Below, in pieces: positions 37,793-46,902 of a DNA stretch of 64,000 nt (the stretch's first letter is position 1; each line of letters opens with the position of its first letter). The stretch is from an uncultured Clostridia bacterium (lineage in GTDB: Bacteria > Bacillota > Clostridia > Peptostreptococcales > Anaerovoracaceae). The translations under genes were made by a program, and so were the position numbers. The stretch covers positions 118,000 to 181,999 of the forward strand of contig CALZYE010000001.1 in the NCBI GenBank assembly GCA_945830395.1. The letters are read 5' to 3'. Below the pieces are notes generated by a model. It was given only the letters and a program-made list of their open reading frames with translations. It ran no database searches and was not told the DNA's origin.

Positions 37793-38395
37793 ATGATAGA
37801 ATATAAATTTATAATTTTTGTTGCCGTTGCGTATTTTTTGGGTAATATTTCGCCGTCCACGATACAGGCAAAGAAAAGGGGCGTGGACATCAAAAGTGAA
37901 GGCAGCGGCAACGCAGGGACCACTAATACATTTAGAGTGTTAGGCGCAAAACCTGCAATAATAACCCTTGTTGTGGATATTTTAAAAGGCGTGGTTGCAG
38001 TCCTTCTGGGATTGTATTTTTCCGGCAAGGCGGCAATGTTCTGCGCGCTGTTTGTGTTTTTAGGGCATGTTTATCCTATTATATACAAATTCAAGGGCGG
38101 AAAGGGAATTGCAACGGCGTTCGGAGCCACAATGGCTATAGATTGGAGGATAGGTTTGATACTTCTTTCCATAGTGGCTGTTATGTTTATATTTACAAAG
38201 ACGGTATCTATTTCGGCACTGGTAGCGGTTGTCGCATATCCCCTAATATGCTATATGATAAAACCCGAGTTTGTATATATAAGCTTTGCGATGGCTTTAA
38301 TAGCCCTTTTTAAACACAGAGGGAACATACACAGAATTTTGAAAGGTGAAGAAAAGAAGGTCTGCGAATTTAGTTCAGAGAGAAAGGTAAAATGA
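37793..38395 (+). CDS. plsY: Glycerol-3-phosphate acyltransferase PlsY
   Basis: The 200-residue polytopic membrane enzyme transfers the acyl group from acyl-phosphate (made by PlsX) to glycerol-3-phosphate. Family motifs are visible: YFLGNISPST, EGSGNAGTTNTFRVLG, and GHVYPIIYKFKGGKGIAT. The start codon directly abuts the der stop codon. The next gene makes its acceptor substrate, glycerol-3-phosphate, so plsY-gpsA form a metabolic pair. Confidence 0.96.
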   Translation: MIEYKFIIFVAVAYFLGNISPSTIQAKKRGVDIKSEGSGNAGTTNTFRVLGAKPAIITLVVDILKGVVAVLLGLYFSGKAAMFCALFVFLGHVYPIIYKFKGGKGIATAFGATMAIDWRIGLILLSIVAVMFIFTKTVSISALVAVVAYPLICYMIKPEFVYISFAMALIALFKHRGNIHRILKGEEKKVCEFSSERKVK

Positions 38396-38396
38396 A

Positions 38397-39395
38397 ATGA
38401 AGAAGATAGCGGTAATCGGAGCGGGAAGCTGGGGAACGGCACTGGCTATTACTTTGAGCACAAAAGGTCACAGCGTAAAGATATGTGATATAAATAGAGA
38501 ACATGTCCAAAGCATGAAAGAACACGGAGAAAATATAAAATATCTTCCGGGAATAAAGTTTAATGACAATCTAAATGTTGTGTACAGCAATGAGGAAGCT
38601 GTTGAGAATGCGGATATTGTCATTTTTTCGGCGCCTGCTCAGTTTTTCAGAGAGGCATTTGAGAGCTCAAAAAAATATATTACAGAAGAAATGGTAGTTG
38701 TGAATGTTGCAAAGGGAATAGAACAGGGAACTCTTCTTAGAATGTCCGAAATTGCATATTCCATTATGCCGGGTGTTAAGTATGTAGTTCTTTCAGGTCC
38801 TTCTCACGCAGAAGAGGTGGGACATCTTATGCCTACAACGGTGGCAGTCGCTTCTGAAGATATTGAACTTGCAAACTATATTCAGCAGGAATTTTCGACA
38901 GACAGACTCAGAATATATACAAACGATGATGTTTGCGGCGTGGAATTGGGAGGAGCCTTAAAGAATATCATTGCCCTCGGTGCAGGAATATCAGACGGTA
39001 TAGGTTTTGGAGATAATGCAAAAGCAGCGCTGATGACTCGTGGGATTACAGAGATGCAGCGACTTGGAGAGAAGCTTGGAGCCAAGGCAAGTACATTTGC
39101 AGGTTTAACCGGAGTGGGAGACCTTATTGTAACATGTACCAGTATGCACTCCAGAAACAGAAGATGCGGCATAATGATAGGTGAGGGAATAAAACCCGGC
39201 GAAGCCACCAAAAAAGTTGGAATGGTTGTGGAAGGCATGTTCACTGCAGTTGCAGCCTATGAACTTGCAGAAAAAGTCGGGGTGGAAATGCCGATTACAA
39301 AGTGCATCTACGATTGTATTAATGAGAGAATAACAGCAAAGGAAGCTGTTGAAATTCTTATGAAAAGAGATAAGAAAAACGAAATGCAGATTTAG
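38397..39395 (+). CDS. gpsA: Glycerol-3-phosphate dehydrogenase [NAD(P)+]
   Basis: The 332-residue protein reduces dihydroxyacetone phosphate to glycerol-3-phosphate for phospholipids. The dinucleotide-binding motif GAGSWGTALA is at the N-terminus, LSGPSHAEEV follows, and the catalytic ELGGALKNIIALGAG is intact. It starts 1 nt after the plsY stop. A miaB gene follows 9 nt later. Confidence 0.97.
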   Translation: MKKIAVIGAGSWGTALAITLSTKGHSVKICDINREHVQSMKEHGENIKYLPGIKFNDNLNVVYSNEEAVENADIVIFSAPAQFFREAFESSKKYITEEMVVVNVAKGIEQGTLLRMSEIAYSIMPGVKYVVLSGPSHAEEVGHLMPTTVAVASEDIELANYIQQEFSTDRLRIYTNDDVCGVELGGALKNIIALGAGISDGIGFGDNAKAALMTRGITEMQRLGEKLGAKASTFAGLTGVGDLIVTCTSMHSRNRRCGIMIGEGIKPGEATKKVGMVVEGMFTAVAAYELAEKVGVEMPITKCIYDCINERITAKEAVEILMKRDKKNEMQI

Positions 39396-39404
39396 GAAGG
39401 TCTA

Positions 39405-40730
39405 ATGGATAAAACATTTCATATTACGACATTCGGCTGTCAAATGAATGAGCATGACTCTGAGATTTTGGCGGGAGCCTTGGAAGACATGGGATATGTA
39501 CAGGCGGCTTCAAGGGACGAGGCGCAGGTAGTTATTTTAAATACATGCAGCGTTAGAGAAAATGCGGACAAGAGATTTTTCGGAACCCTCGGGCAGCTGA
39601 AAAGAAAAAAGAAAGAAGATAAAGATAATATAATATGTATTTGCGGATGTATGATGCAGCAGCAGCACATCATAGACACCGTTAAAGAGAAATATCCATG
39701 GGTAGATGTTATCTTCGGGACTCACAACATACACAGATTCCCGGAGCTTTTAAAAAGTGTCGTTCAGCAGAAGAAAAAAGCCGTTGAAATCTGGGAGGAC
39801 GGAAGAGATATAGTGGAAGATATGCCGATGAAAAGGCTGCATCGGACCAAGGCACTTGTAAATATCATGTACGGATGTAATAATTTCTGTACATACTGTA
39901 TTGTGCCGTACACAAGAGGCAGGGAGAGAAGCAGAAAACCTGAGGATATTGTCCGTGAGGTAGAGAATCTGGTATCTGATGGAGTTTTGGAGATAATGCT
40001 CTTAGGTCAGAATGTAAATTCATACAGAGGTGAAACTTCAGATGGAGAAAACTGCTCTTTTGCTCATTTGATTGAAATGATTGCGAAGATAGACGGTCTC
40101 AAGCGCATAAGATTCATGACCTCTCATCCTAAAGATCTGTCGGATGAACTTATAGATGTATTTAAATCATGCGATAAACTATGCAAGAGTATTCATCTTC
40201 CGGTACAGTCCGGAAGCAGCGCTGTTATGAAAAGAATGAACAGGCATTACAACAGGGATGACTACATGAGAATTGTCAACAGGATTAAGTCTGCAGTTCC
40301 TGAAATTACAATATCCACAGATATTATTGTCGGTTTCCCCGGAGAAACGGATGAGCAGTTTGAGGAAACCCTAAGTCTGGTAAAAGAAGTGGGATACGAT
40401 TCTGCATTTACATTTCTCTACTCCGTAAGGACAGGCACTCCTGCAGCAAAATTTACAGACCAGATTCCTGAAGACATAAAACACGAGAGATTTAACAGAC
40501 TTGTTAAGCTTGTAGACAGCATAAGCGCCGAAAAGAACAGGGCTTATGAGGGAAGGATAGAGGAAGTTTTAGTTGAGGGAAAGAGCAAGCGTAATGAAAA
40601 TACACTTTCGGGCCGTACTGACGGGTTTAAGCTGGTAAATTTTCCGGGAGACGAAAGCTATATAGGCAGGTTGGTAAAAGTAAAGATTACTGAAGGAAAA
40701 ACTTTTAGCCTCGAAGGAAAAATTGTATGA
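39405..40730 (+). CDS. miaB: tRNA-2-methylthio-N6-dimethylallyladenosine synthase MiaB
   Basis: The 441-residue radical-SAM methylthiotransferase modifies A37 of tRNAs that read UNN codons. The N-terminal UPF0004 domain has three cluster cysteines (in FGCQM, NTCSV and CGCMM). The radical-SAM motif CNNFCTYC is complete, and a C-terminal TRAM domain ends the protein. The N-terminal pattern and full-length TRAM favour MiaB over MtaB or RimO. It is part of the long plsX-to-M50 run. Confidence 0.94.
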   Translation: MDKTFHITTFGCQMNEHDSEILAGALEDMGYVQAASRDEAQVVILNTCSVRENADKRFFGTLGQLKRKKKEDKDNIICICGCMMQQQHIIDTVKEKYPWVDVIFGTHNIHRFPELLKSVVQQKKKAVEIWEDGRDIVEDMPMKRLHRTKALVNIMYGCNNFCTYCIVPYTRGRERSRKPEDIVREVENLVSDGVLEIMLLGQNVNSYRGETSDGENCSFAHLIEMIAKIDGLKRIRFMTSHPKDLSDELIDVFKSCDKLCKSIHLPVQSGSSAVMKRMNRHYNRDDYMRIVNRIKSAVPEITISTDIIVGFPGETDEQFEETLSLVKEVGYDSAFTFLYSVRTGTPAAKFTDQIPEDIKHERFNRLVKLVDSISAEKNRAYEGRIEEVLVEGKSKRNENTLSGRTDGFKLVNFPGDESYIGRLVKVKITEGKTFSLEGKIV

Positions 40731-40784
40731 GATTTAGAAAGACTGTTTCCAAGCGAGTATGTTTTGAAATGAATAGGGGGAAAA

Positions 40785-41060
40785 ATGGAATTTTTGGACA
40801 AAATAAAGGATGTGGCAAAATTTGCAGGGGAAAGGGCAAATGATGCATACGAGACCACGAAATTGAAATCACAGATTCACAGTGAGAACAAGGCGATAAG
40901 CAGAGAACTTGAAAACATCGGAATAATTTTTTTCAAGAAGATAAAATCCGAAGACATTGAAGCCGATGAAGAACTTGCGGCGATTATAGACAGGATAGAT
41001 GCTCACAATCAGACTATTGCAGAACTAAGGGAGGCTTTGATTTCACTTGCGAATGAATAG
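40785..41060 (+). CDS. Small coiled-coil protein of unknown function
   Basis: I do not recognise a named family for this 91-residue protein. It is highly charged and predicted helical. An N-terminal amphipathic stretch (FLDKIKDVAKFAGERANDAY) is followed by a heptad-like region and the C-terminal AELREALISLANE. It has no signal peptide or membrane segment. AGGGGG lies about 5 nt before the ATG, a good start. It overlaps the following M50 protease gene by a few nucleotides, so the two products may act together, perhaps in envelope stress, but that is inference from position. Confidence 0.75.
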   Translation: MEFLDKIKDVAKFAGERANDAYETTKLKSQIHSENKAISRELENIGIIFFKKIKSEDIEADEELAAIIDRIDAHNQTIAELREALISLANE

Positions 41061-41766
41061 AAAATATGCACCATATATAATTATCTTGGGTGCCATGATT
41101 ATAATTAATTTAATAGATGGAGAGTTTCATAACTTTGGAGGCTGGATATACAAACAGCTTCTAATGATTCCAGGAATAGTTGTAGGCCTTTCCTTTCATG
41201 AGTTTGCTCATGGGTTTGTGTCTTATAAATTGGGAGATCCGACGCCAAAGCTTCAGGGACGCCTGACAGTAAATCCCGGAGCGCACATCGACCCCATAGG
41301 TTTTTTCTGCCTTTTTGTTGCGGGCTTCGGATGGGGTATACCGGTGCAGATAGATCCGGGATATTATAAGCATAAAAGGCGGGATGAATTTCTGGTTGCC
41401 ATTGCGGGCGTTACGATGAATCTCGTTATAGCTGTTGTATTTGCCCTTGCACTTCGGTTGGTGGTTCACAGCAACAGCCAGTTTTTCGTTTCTCAGCTTG
41501 GAGAAATCATAATACATGTTCTTCAATATGGAGTATTCATTAATTTGGTACTGATGGTATTTAATCTGATTCCCGTGCCGCCTTTGGACGGATTCGGTAT
41601 AATAACTCAAATATTTGATTTGGAGAAATACAGCTGGTACGATGTCGTATATCAAAATGGCATTTTCATCCTTATGGGACTTATTTTGTTTAATGTAATA
41701 GGTACAATCTTAAACCCATGTGTAAGCTTTCTCTGGACGGCAATTTCAAAACTTTTAATCTATTGA
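41053..41766 (+). CDS. Site-2 protease family protein (M50 metallopeptidase-like)
   Basis: The 237-residue membrane protein has the zinc-binding HEFAHGF motif in an early helix and the third-ligand motif NLIPVPPLDGFG near the C-terminus, as in M50 intramembrane proteases of the SpoIVFB/YwhC-like group. Several hydrophobic helices surround them. It is expected to cleave membrane substrates, which are unknown here. The start is ambiguous: ATG 41053 overlaps the upstream gene, while TTG 41047 is 12 nt after GGGAGG. It is the last gene of the plsX run. Confidence 0.88.
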   Translation: MNRKYAPYIIILGAMIIINLIDGEFHNFGGWIYKQLLMIPGIVVGLSFHEFAHGFVSYKLGDPTPKLQGRLTVNPGAHIDPIGFFCLFVAGFGWGIPVQIDPGYYKHKRRDEFLVAIAGVTMNLVIAVVFALALRLVVHSNSQFFVSQLGEIIIHVLQYGVFINLVLMVFNLIPVPPLDGFGIITQIFDLEKYSWYDVVYQNGIFILMGLILFNVIGTILNPCVSFLWTAISKLLIY

Positions 41767-41789
41767 CCAACTTTCAATCTATTGACCGT
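41752..41789 (+). repeat. Imperfect 19-bp tandem repeat at the M50 gene stop
   Basis: Two 19-nt units (41752-41770 and 41771-41789) share CTTT-AATCTATTGACC with 16 of 19 positions identical. The first includes the stop codon. Probably a small replication-slippage duplication. Confidence 0.7.
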
Positions 41790-41870
41790 GGCAGGGATTT
41801 AGTTTAGAAATTACTGAAGCCGTCCGTTGAAAATTATATATTGAAATTTTGATTAGCAAAGCGAGAATTG

Positions 41871-41897
41871 TTAGCACTCTATGGCGAAGAGTGCTAA
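41871..41897 (+). promoter_or_regulatory. CIRCE element (HrcA operator) of clpB
   Basis: TTAGCACTC (41871-41879), a 9-nt spacer and GAGTGCTAA (41889-41897) make a perfect CIRCE inverted repeat, the known binding site of the heat-shock repressor HrcA. It lies about 130 nt before clpB. Confidence 0.97.
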
Positions 41898-41904
41898 AAA
41901 GTTC

Positions 41905-41933
41905 TTGCTTTTTGTTTTGAACAGGTATACAAT
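41905..41933 (+). promoter_or_regulatory. Promoter of clpB
   Basis: TTGCTT (41905-41910) and TACAAT (41928-41933) are spaced by 17 nt. The -35 box begins 8 nt after CIRCE, so bound HrcA would be at the upstream edge of RNA polymerase and not in the transcribed leader. Confidence 0.65.
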
Positions 41934-42029
41934 CTAACTATAGGGATTAACAAATTTATAAACGGCCTGTATTTACAGGGTACAGCCGGTATTGAAGGTA
42001 TATTTATTTTATGGAAAGGGGTGATGTTG

Positions 42030-44630
42030 ATGAACATCGAAAAGTATACAAAAAATGCACAGAGTGCGGTAATGGAATGTCAGAACATAGGCGTTTCAAT
42101 GGGAAATCAGAGTTTGGAGGCAGAGCATCTCCATCTTGCTCTTTTGCAGCAGACAGACGGATTGATACCGAAGCTTTTGAGCAATATGGGAGTTGACATC
42201 AACCGTTTGACCTCCGATATTAAAAGAGAGGTTCAAAAACTGCCTAAAGTATCGGGAAACAGTGACAATGTTTATCTTTCGAGAACTTTAAATGAGATAT
42301 TTATAAAGGCGGAAGAGGAAGCCCGGCAGTTCAAAGACGAGTATGTAAGCGTAGAACATCTCTATCTTGCGCTGCTTTCAGAGAGAAAAGCAAAGTCCTT
42401 TGATATTTTAAAGGCGAACAATGTTACACGAGAGAGATTCCTTGCAGAGCTTAATAAGGTTAGAGGCAATCAGAGAGTTACGAGTCAAAATCCCGAAGAC
42501 AACTATGATGCTTTAGACAAGTATGGAAGAGATCTTGTAGAAATGGCAAGACAGGGAAAACTTGACCCTGTCATCGGCAGAGATTCTGAAATCAGACATA
42601 CGATACAGATTTTGTCCAGAAGAACCAAAAATAATCCTGTATTGATAGGAGAGCCGGGGGTAGGGAAAACCGCGGTAGTTGAGGGGCTTGCCCAAAGGAT
42701 ATTAAAAGGAGATGTGCCGGAGGGACTTAAGGATAAGACCATATTTGCCTTGGATATGGGCGCTCTCATTGCAGGAGCCAAGTTCAGAGGTGAATTTGAA
42801 GAAAGGCTTAAGGCTGTTCTGAGCGAAGTAGAAAAATCAGAGGGGAGAATCTTGCTGTTTATTGATGAAATACACAATATAGTAGGCGCCGGAAAAACGG
42901 AAGGATCTATGGATGCGGGAAATCTTCTGAAGCCTAAACTTGCAAGGGGAGAACTTCACTGCATAGGTGCAACCACACTTGACGAATACAGAAAATACAT
43001 TGAAAAGGACGCTGCACTTGAGCGCAGATTCCAAAAGGTATCAGTTGACCAACCTACAGTTGAGGATACTATATCCATTTTGCGCGGATTGAAAGAACGG
43101 TTTGAGATTCATCACGGCGTCAGAATTGAGGATAATGCGCTGATTGCTTGTGCAACGCTTTCTGACAGGTATATTACCGACAGGTTTTTGCCGGATAAGG
43201 CAATAGATCTTATGGACGAGGCTGCTGCAAAGATCAGAACGGAAATTGACAGCATGCCGGCAGAACTTGACGAGGTCAGCAGAAAAATTATGCAGCTTGA
43301 GATTGAGAGACAGGCATTAGGAAAAGAATCCGATAAGGGTTCAAAGAGCAGACTGGAAGTCTTAGAAAAGGAGCTTGCTCAGCTTAAAGATGAAGCCCAA
43401 AGAATGCGAGCACAGTGGGAAGGTGAAAAGAACAGCATATCGGCTGTGAAAGATTTAAAACAGGAGATTGAAGATGTCCGCAGGCAAATAGAGGAATCGG
43501 AAAGAGAATTTGATTACGAAAAAACTGCAGCCTTGAGATATGGAAAACTTCCTGAGCTTGAAAAGAAACTTGAAGAAGCAAAGAAAAAATCTGAAATTGC
43601 CGAAGAAAATCGCTTGCTCAAGGAAGAGGTAAGCGAAGAAGAAATTGCAGAGGTTATTTCCTCTTGGACGGGAATTCCGGTTACAAAGCTTGTGGAAAGT
43701 GAAAGGGAGAAACTGCTCAATTTACCGCAGGTACTCCATAAGAGGGTAATTGGACAGGACGAGGGAGTTCAATCGGTTTCAGAGGCAATCCTGAGAGCAA
43801 GAGCCGGTCTGAAAAATGAAAACAGACCTATAGGTTCATTTATATTCCTCGGACCTACAGGAGTCGGCAAAACAGAGCTTGCAAAAGCCCTGTCGGAAGC
43901 TTTGTTTGACACGGAAAAGAACATGATCAGAATTGATATGTCAGAATACATGGAGAAACATTCGGTATCGAGGCTGGTGGGAGCGCCTCCGGGATATGTA
44001 GGTTACGATGAGGGCGGTCAACTGACGGAAGCGGTTAGGAGAAAACCATATAGTGTGGTTCTCTTTGACGAAATTGAAAAAGCGCATCCCGATGTCTTTA
44101 ATATCCTGCTGCAGCTCTTAGATGACGGCAGACTCACCGATAATCAGGGAAGAACCGTGGATTTCAAGAACACGGTAATAATAATGACCTCAAATATAGG
44201 AAGCGGTGACTTAATAGATAATATCAACGCAGATGGAAAAATAGACGAAGGCGTAAAGGATAGAGTTGAAGCTCAGCTTAAAAATTATTTCAGACCTGAA
44301 TTTTTAAACAGAGTAGATGACATTGTAGTATTCAGCCCTCTCACAGAAAGTCAGATTGAGGAAATTATTGATTTGAGCTTGGTATCTCTGGTTAGAAGAC
44401 TCGGCGAAAGAAATATTGAATTGGAACTTACCAAGTCTGCTAAGTCGCATATTGCAAAAGAAGCCTATGACCCTGTTTACGGTGCAAGACCCGTTAAGCG
44501 ATATTTGCAGAAGCATATAGAAAATGAACTTGCAAAAATGATAATTGCAGGAGAGGTGTACGAAGGAGGCAAAGTGGAGATAGACTTGGAGAATGGCAGT
44601 TTGAAGTTTATAAGGGTTAAGTTAAATTAA
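42030..44630 (+). CDS. clpB: ATP-dependent chaperone ClpB
   Basis: The 866-residue AAA+ disaggregase rescues aggregated proteins with DnaK. It has the Clp N domain with two repeats, the first P-loop [13 protein letters not shown], Walker [10 protein letters not shown], the ClpB middle-domain coiled coil ([13 protein letters not shown] region), and the second P-loop [14 protein letters not shown]. Length and middle domain separate it from ClpC and ClpA. ATG 42030 is chosen, 8 nt after AGGGG (42017-42021). HrcA control through CIRCE is expected. It is monocistronic, ending at a strong terminator. Confidence 0.97.
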   Translation: MNIEKYTKNAQSAVMECQNIGVSMGNQSLEAEHLHLALLQQTDGLIPKLLSNMGVDINRLTSDIKREVQKLPKVSGNSDNVYLSRTLNEIFIKAEEEARQFKDEYVSVEHLYLALLSERKAKSFDILKANNVTRERFLAELNKVRGNQRVTSQNPEDNYDALDKYGRDLVEMARQGKLDPVIGRDSEIRHTIQILSRRTKNNPVLIGEPGVGKTAVVEGLAQRILKGDVPEGLKDKTIFALDMGALIAGAKFRGEFEERLKAVLSEVEKSEGRILLFIDEIHNIVGAGKTEGSMDAGNLLKPKLARGELHCIGATTLDEYRKYIEKDAALERRFQKVSVDQPTVEDTISILRGLKERFEIHHGVRIEDNALIACATLSDRYITDRFLPDKAIDLMDEAAAKIRTEIDSMPAELDEVSRKIMQLEIERQALGKESDKGSKSRLEVLEKELAQLKDEAQRMRAQWEGEKNSISAVKDLKQEIEDVRRQIEESEREFDYEKTAALRYGKLPELEKKLEEAKKKSEIAEENRLLKEEVSEEEIAEVISSWTGIPVTKLVESEREKLLNLPQVLHKRVIGQDEGVQSVSEAILRARAGLKNENRPIGSFIFLGPTGVGKTELAKALSEALFDTEKNMIRIDMSEYMEKHSVSRLVGAPPGYVGYDEGGQLTEAVRRKPYSVVLFDEIEKAHPDVFNILLQLLDDGRLTDNQGRTVDFKNTVIIMTSNIGSGDLIDNINADGKIDEGVKDRVEAQLKNYFRPEFLNRVDDIVVFSPLTESQIEEIIDLSLVSLVRRLGERNIELELTKSAKSHIAKEAYDPVYGARPVKRYLQKHIENELAKMIIAGEVYEGGKVEIDLENGSLKFIRVKLN

Positions 44631-44687
44631 TGTTTGACAGAACAAAGAAGCTATGAGAGGAGAAATCCTTTCTATGGAAATTTAGAT

Positions 44688-44716
44688 AAAGCCGGAAATC
44701 GATTTCCGGCTTTTTT
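44688..44716 (+). terminator. Intrinsic terminator after clpB
   Basis: AAAGCCGGAAAT (44688-44699) pairs perfectly with ATTTCCGGCTTT (44702-44713), followed by TTTTTT. Strong, canonical. Confidence 0.93.
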
Positions 44717-44717
44717 A

Positions 44718-44746
44718 TTGACATTGGATTAAAGTAACTTTACAAT
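44718..44746 (+). promoter_or_regulatory. Promoter of the MoxR operon
   Basis: Consensus TTGACA (44718-44723), 17-nt spacer, TACAAT (44741-44746). Only one base differs from the sigma-A consensus. It starts 2 nt after the clpB terminator T-run. Confidence 0.85.
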
Positions 44747-44769
44747 GTATTGTATGAAATACATTGTAA
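44740..44769 (+). promoter_or_regulatory. Palindromic operator over the MoxR operon promoter
   Basis: TTACAATGTAT (44740-44750) and ATACATTGTAA (44759-44769) form a perfect 11-bp dyad with an 8-nt spacer. It covers the -10 box and the likely transcription start, as expected for a repressor site. The regulator is unknown; the TACA/TGTA half-sites recall CopY/BlaI-type operators but the spacing differs. Confidence 0.7.
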
Positions 44770-44817
44770 AATGGATTATGTATTTTGCGGCGAGACGTGG
44801 AATTGTGTTTTACATGT

Positions 44818-44840
44818 CTGTCCCATCGGGCAGTTTTTTT
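44818..44840 (+). terminator. Terminator-like hairpin in the MoxR operon leader
   Basis: CTG-T-CCC (44818-44824) pairs with GGGCAG (44828-44833) with a single bulged T, followed directly by seven T (44834-44840). It lies about 65-90 nt after the predicted transcription start and before the operon's ribosome binding site. CGGGCAGT (44827-44834) can alternatively pair with ATTGCCCG (44853-44860). Confidence 0.55.
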
Positions 44841-44885
44841 ATTGCTCTGTATATTGCCCGGCTAAAACTACAAAAAGGAGATATG

Positions 44886-45824
44886 ATGAAAGAGAAGATT
44901 ATTGCTATTGAGCGGGAAGTAAATAAAGTTATTTTAGGCAAGGAAGAAATCATAAGGAAGGTTCTTTCCGTTATTTTGGCGGGGGGGCATATACTGCTTG
45001 AAGATATTCCGGGTGTCGGTAAGACTACTCTTGCCCTTGCTTTCAGCAAGGCCATGGCATTGGACTTTAACCGTGTTCAATTTACACCTGATGTGGTCCC
45101 TTCCGACATTACAGGTTACTCAATTTATAATAAGGCAACAGGAAATTTTGAATATAAAGCAGGTGCGGCAATGTGCAACATACTCTTGGCAGATGAAATC
45201 AACAGAACCTCGAGTAAGACACAGTCTTCACTTCTTGAAGTAATGCAGGAAGGCAGCATCACCGTGGACGGAGAAACGAGAAGAATGCCGGAACCTTTCA
45301 TCGTAATCGCTACCCAGAATCCTCTGGGGACAGCAGGAACCCAGATGCTTCCGGAAGCTCAGCTGGACAGATTTATGGCGCAGCTTTCCATAGGTTATCC
45401 GAGTAAAGATGCGGAAATGAGGATTCTCATGGACAGAAAAAAAGAAAACCCTATGGATAAGGTAATGAAAATAGCAGGCAGAGAAGAATTAATAGGTATG
45501 AAACGGCAGGTTAAAGAGGTTTTTGTTCATGAGAAGATTTATGAATATGTGACGGACTTGGTTAGAGAGACAAGAGAACATGAGCTTATCAAGATGGGCA
45601 TAAGTCCTCGCGGCGCTATTTCAATATGTGCCATGGGGCAGGCATGGGCATTTATCCATGGCAGAAATTATGTGATTCCACAGGATATAAGAGATATTTT
45701 CTTCGACACCGCTCGCCACAGAATTTCGGTAAACTCAAAAGCTCATGTACAGGGCAAATCCGTATATGAAATCTTAAATGGTATAATCTTAAACACGAAA
45801 GTACCCGGCGTTACCAAGGAATAA
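44886..45824 (+). CDS. MoxR-family AAA+ ATPase
   Basis: The 312-residue protein is a MoxR-type AAA+ ATPase with Walker A DIPGVGKTTL, Walker B LLADEINR, sensor IATQNP, and the C-terminal lid with SPRGAI. MoxR proteins are thought to act as chaperones for assembly or metal insertion, often with DUF58 partners. ATG 44886 follows AGGAG by 5 nt. An in-frame ATG at 44754, exactly 7 nt after the -10 box, could start a 44-residue longer form from a leaderless mRNA. The DUF58 gene begins 4 nt after its stop, the first of three downstream partner genes. Confidence 0.92.
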   Translation: MKEKIIAIEREVNKVILGKEEIIRKVLSVILAGGHILLEDIPGVGKTTLALAFSKAMALDFNRVQFTPDVVPSDITGYSIYNKATGNFEYKAGAAMCNILLADEINRTSSKTQSSLLEVMQEGSITVDGETRRMPEPFIVIATQNPLGTAGTQMLPEAQLDRFMAQLSIGYPSKDAEMRILMDRKKENPMDKVMKIAGREELIGMKRQVKEVFVHEKIYEYVTDLVRETREHELIKMGISPRGAISICAMGQAWAFIHGRNYVIPQDIRDIFFDTARHRISVNSKAHVQGKSVYEILNGIILNTKVPGVTKE

Positions 45825-45828
45825 GCCT

Positions 45829-46902
45829 ATGAAAAAAGGGAAAATTTGTTATTTAATAATATTGACAGCCGGATTTTTGCTCTTTATTTTGAAAAGCAAC
45901 AGATTTGGAGGATTCATCTTTCTTCTGAGCCTGATCTATGGAATAACAGCGGCAGTTTGGGTTTTTCTGCCTGAGAGAAAGGTTCAGGTTACCGGCTTCG
46001 GTGGCGGAATGGTTGAAAAAAATGAGAAGCTTACGGAAGGTTTTTCTATACGAAATGACTCAAAGATACCGCTGTCAGCTTGTAATATTAAAGGGCATGT
46101 CAGCAACAGACTCACAGGGGATATTGAGAACATAGACTTTGCCGTTTCCTTAAGATATAAACAGGAAAAGAAGCATTATATAGAGATTAAAGATGAATTT
46201 TGCGGAAGAGTGGATGTAACTGCAGAAAAAATTGTTGTTTCGGATCCTCTTTATATTTTTGAGAAGGAGATACGCCTTGGAAGTACTTCGTGGGGATACA
46301 TACTGCCGAAAATATCAAGAGCAACAATTTCCGATGAATATCTGAACTCTTATGATATGGAAAGCTACATGTATTCTCATTATGAGAAGGGCAGCGATAT
46401 GGGAGAAGTCTTTGGGATAAGAGAATATACTCAAGGGGACAGCCTTAAATCAATGCATTGGAAACTTTCTGCAAAGATGGATGAGCTGATGGTGAAGATT
46501 CCGTCTTTTCCGATAGAAAATAATATAATAGTAATGTTGGATAATGTGTATTCCAAAGAATACAAACCGGATAAGAAACAGCGAAACGACTTGGTGGAAC
46601 TTTTTTACTCTCTGTCAAATGAGCTTCTGGAGAAAAATTTGCCTCACAGTATAGGTTATTTTGATGTGCAGCTTAAAGAGTTTAAGATTGAAAAAATAGG
46701 AAGCAGGGAGAAGCTCATAAACAGCGTGCCGGAGTGCCTAAGCAGCGGCTTTGCCGAAAATGAATATTCTATAGCTGAGGAATATATAAAAACTGTGGAC
46801 GGTATGGGATTTGGCAATCACTTTCTGGTGACGGGCAACGGGGAATGTGAAATAGAGAAATTGGAGAACTATGGTGAAGTTAAAATCTTCAGAGCAAAAT
46901 GA
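45829..46902 (+). CDS. DUF58 domain protein, MoxR partner
   Basis: The 357-residue protein has two N-terminal transmembrane segments (about residues 5-45) and a large domain with the DUF58 signature GIREYTQGDSLKSMHWKLSA, followed by a von Willebrand-factor-A-like fold. DUF58 proteins are nearly always encoded next to MoxR ATPases. It is probably membrane-anchored and acts with MoxR on a cell-envelope client. It begins 4 nt after moxR and overlaps the next gene by 32 nt. Confidence 0.9.
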   Translation: MKKGKICYLIILTAGFLLFILKSNRFGGFIFLLSLIYGITAAVWVFLPERKVQVTGFGGGMVEKNEKLTEGFSIRNDSKIPLSACNIKGHVSNRLTGDIENIDFAVSLRYKQEKKHYIEIKDEFCGRVDVTAEKIVVSDPLYIFEKEIRLGSTSWGYILPKISRATISDEYLNSYDMESYMYSHYEKGSDMGEVFGIREYTQGDSLKSMHWKLSAKMDELMVKIPSFPIENNIIVMLDNVYSKEYKPDKKQRNDLVELFYSLSNELLEKNLPHSIGYFDVQLKEFKIEKIGSREKLINSVPECLSSGFAENEYSIAEEYIKTVDGMGFGNHFLVTGNGECEIEKLENYGEVKIFRAK

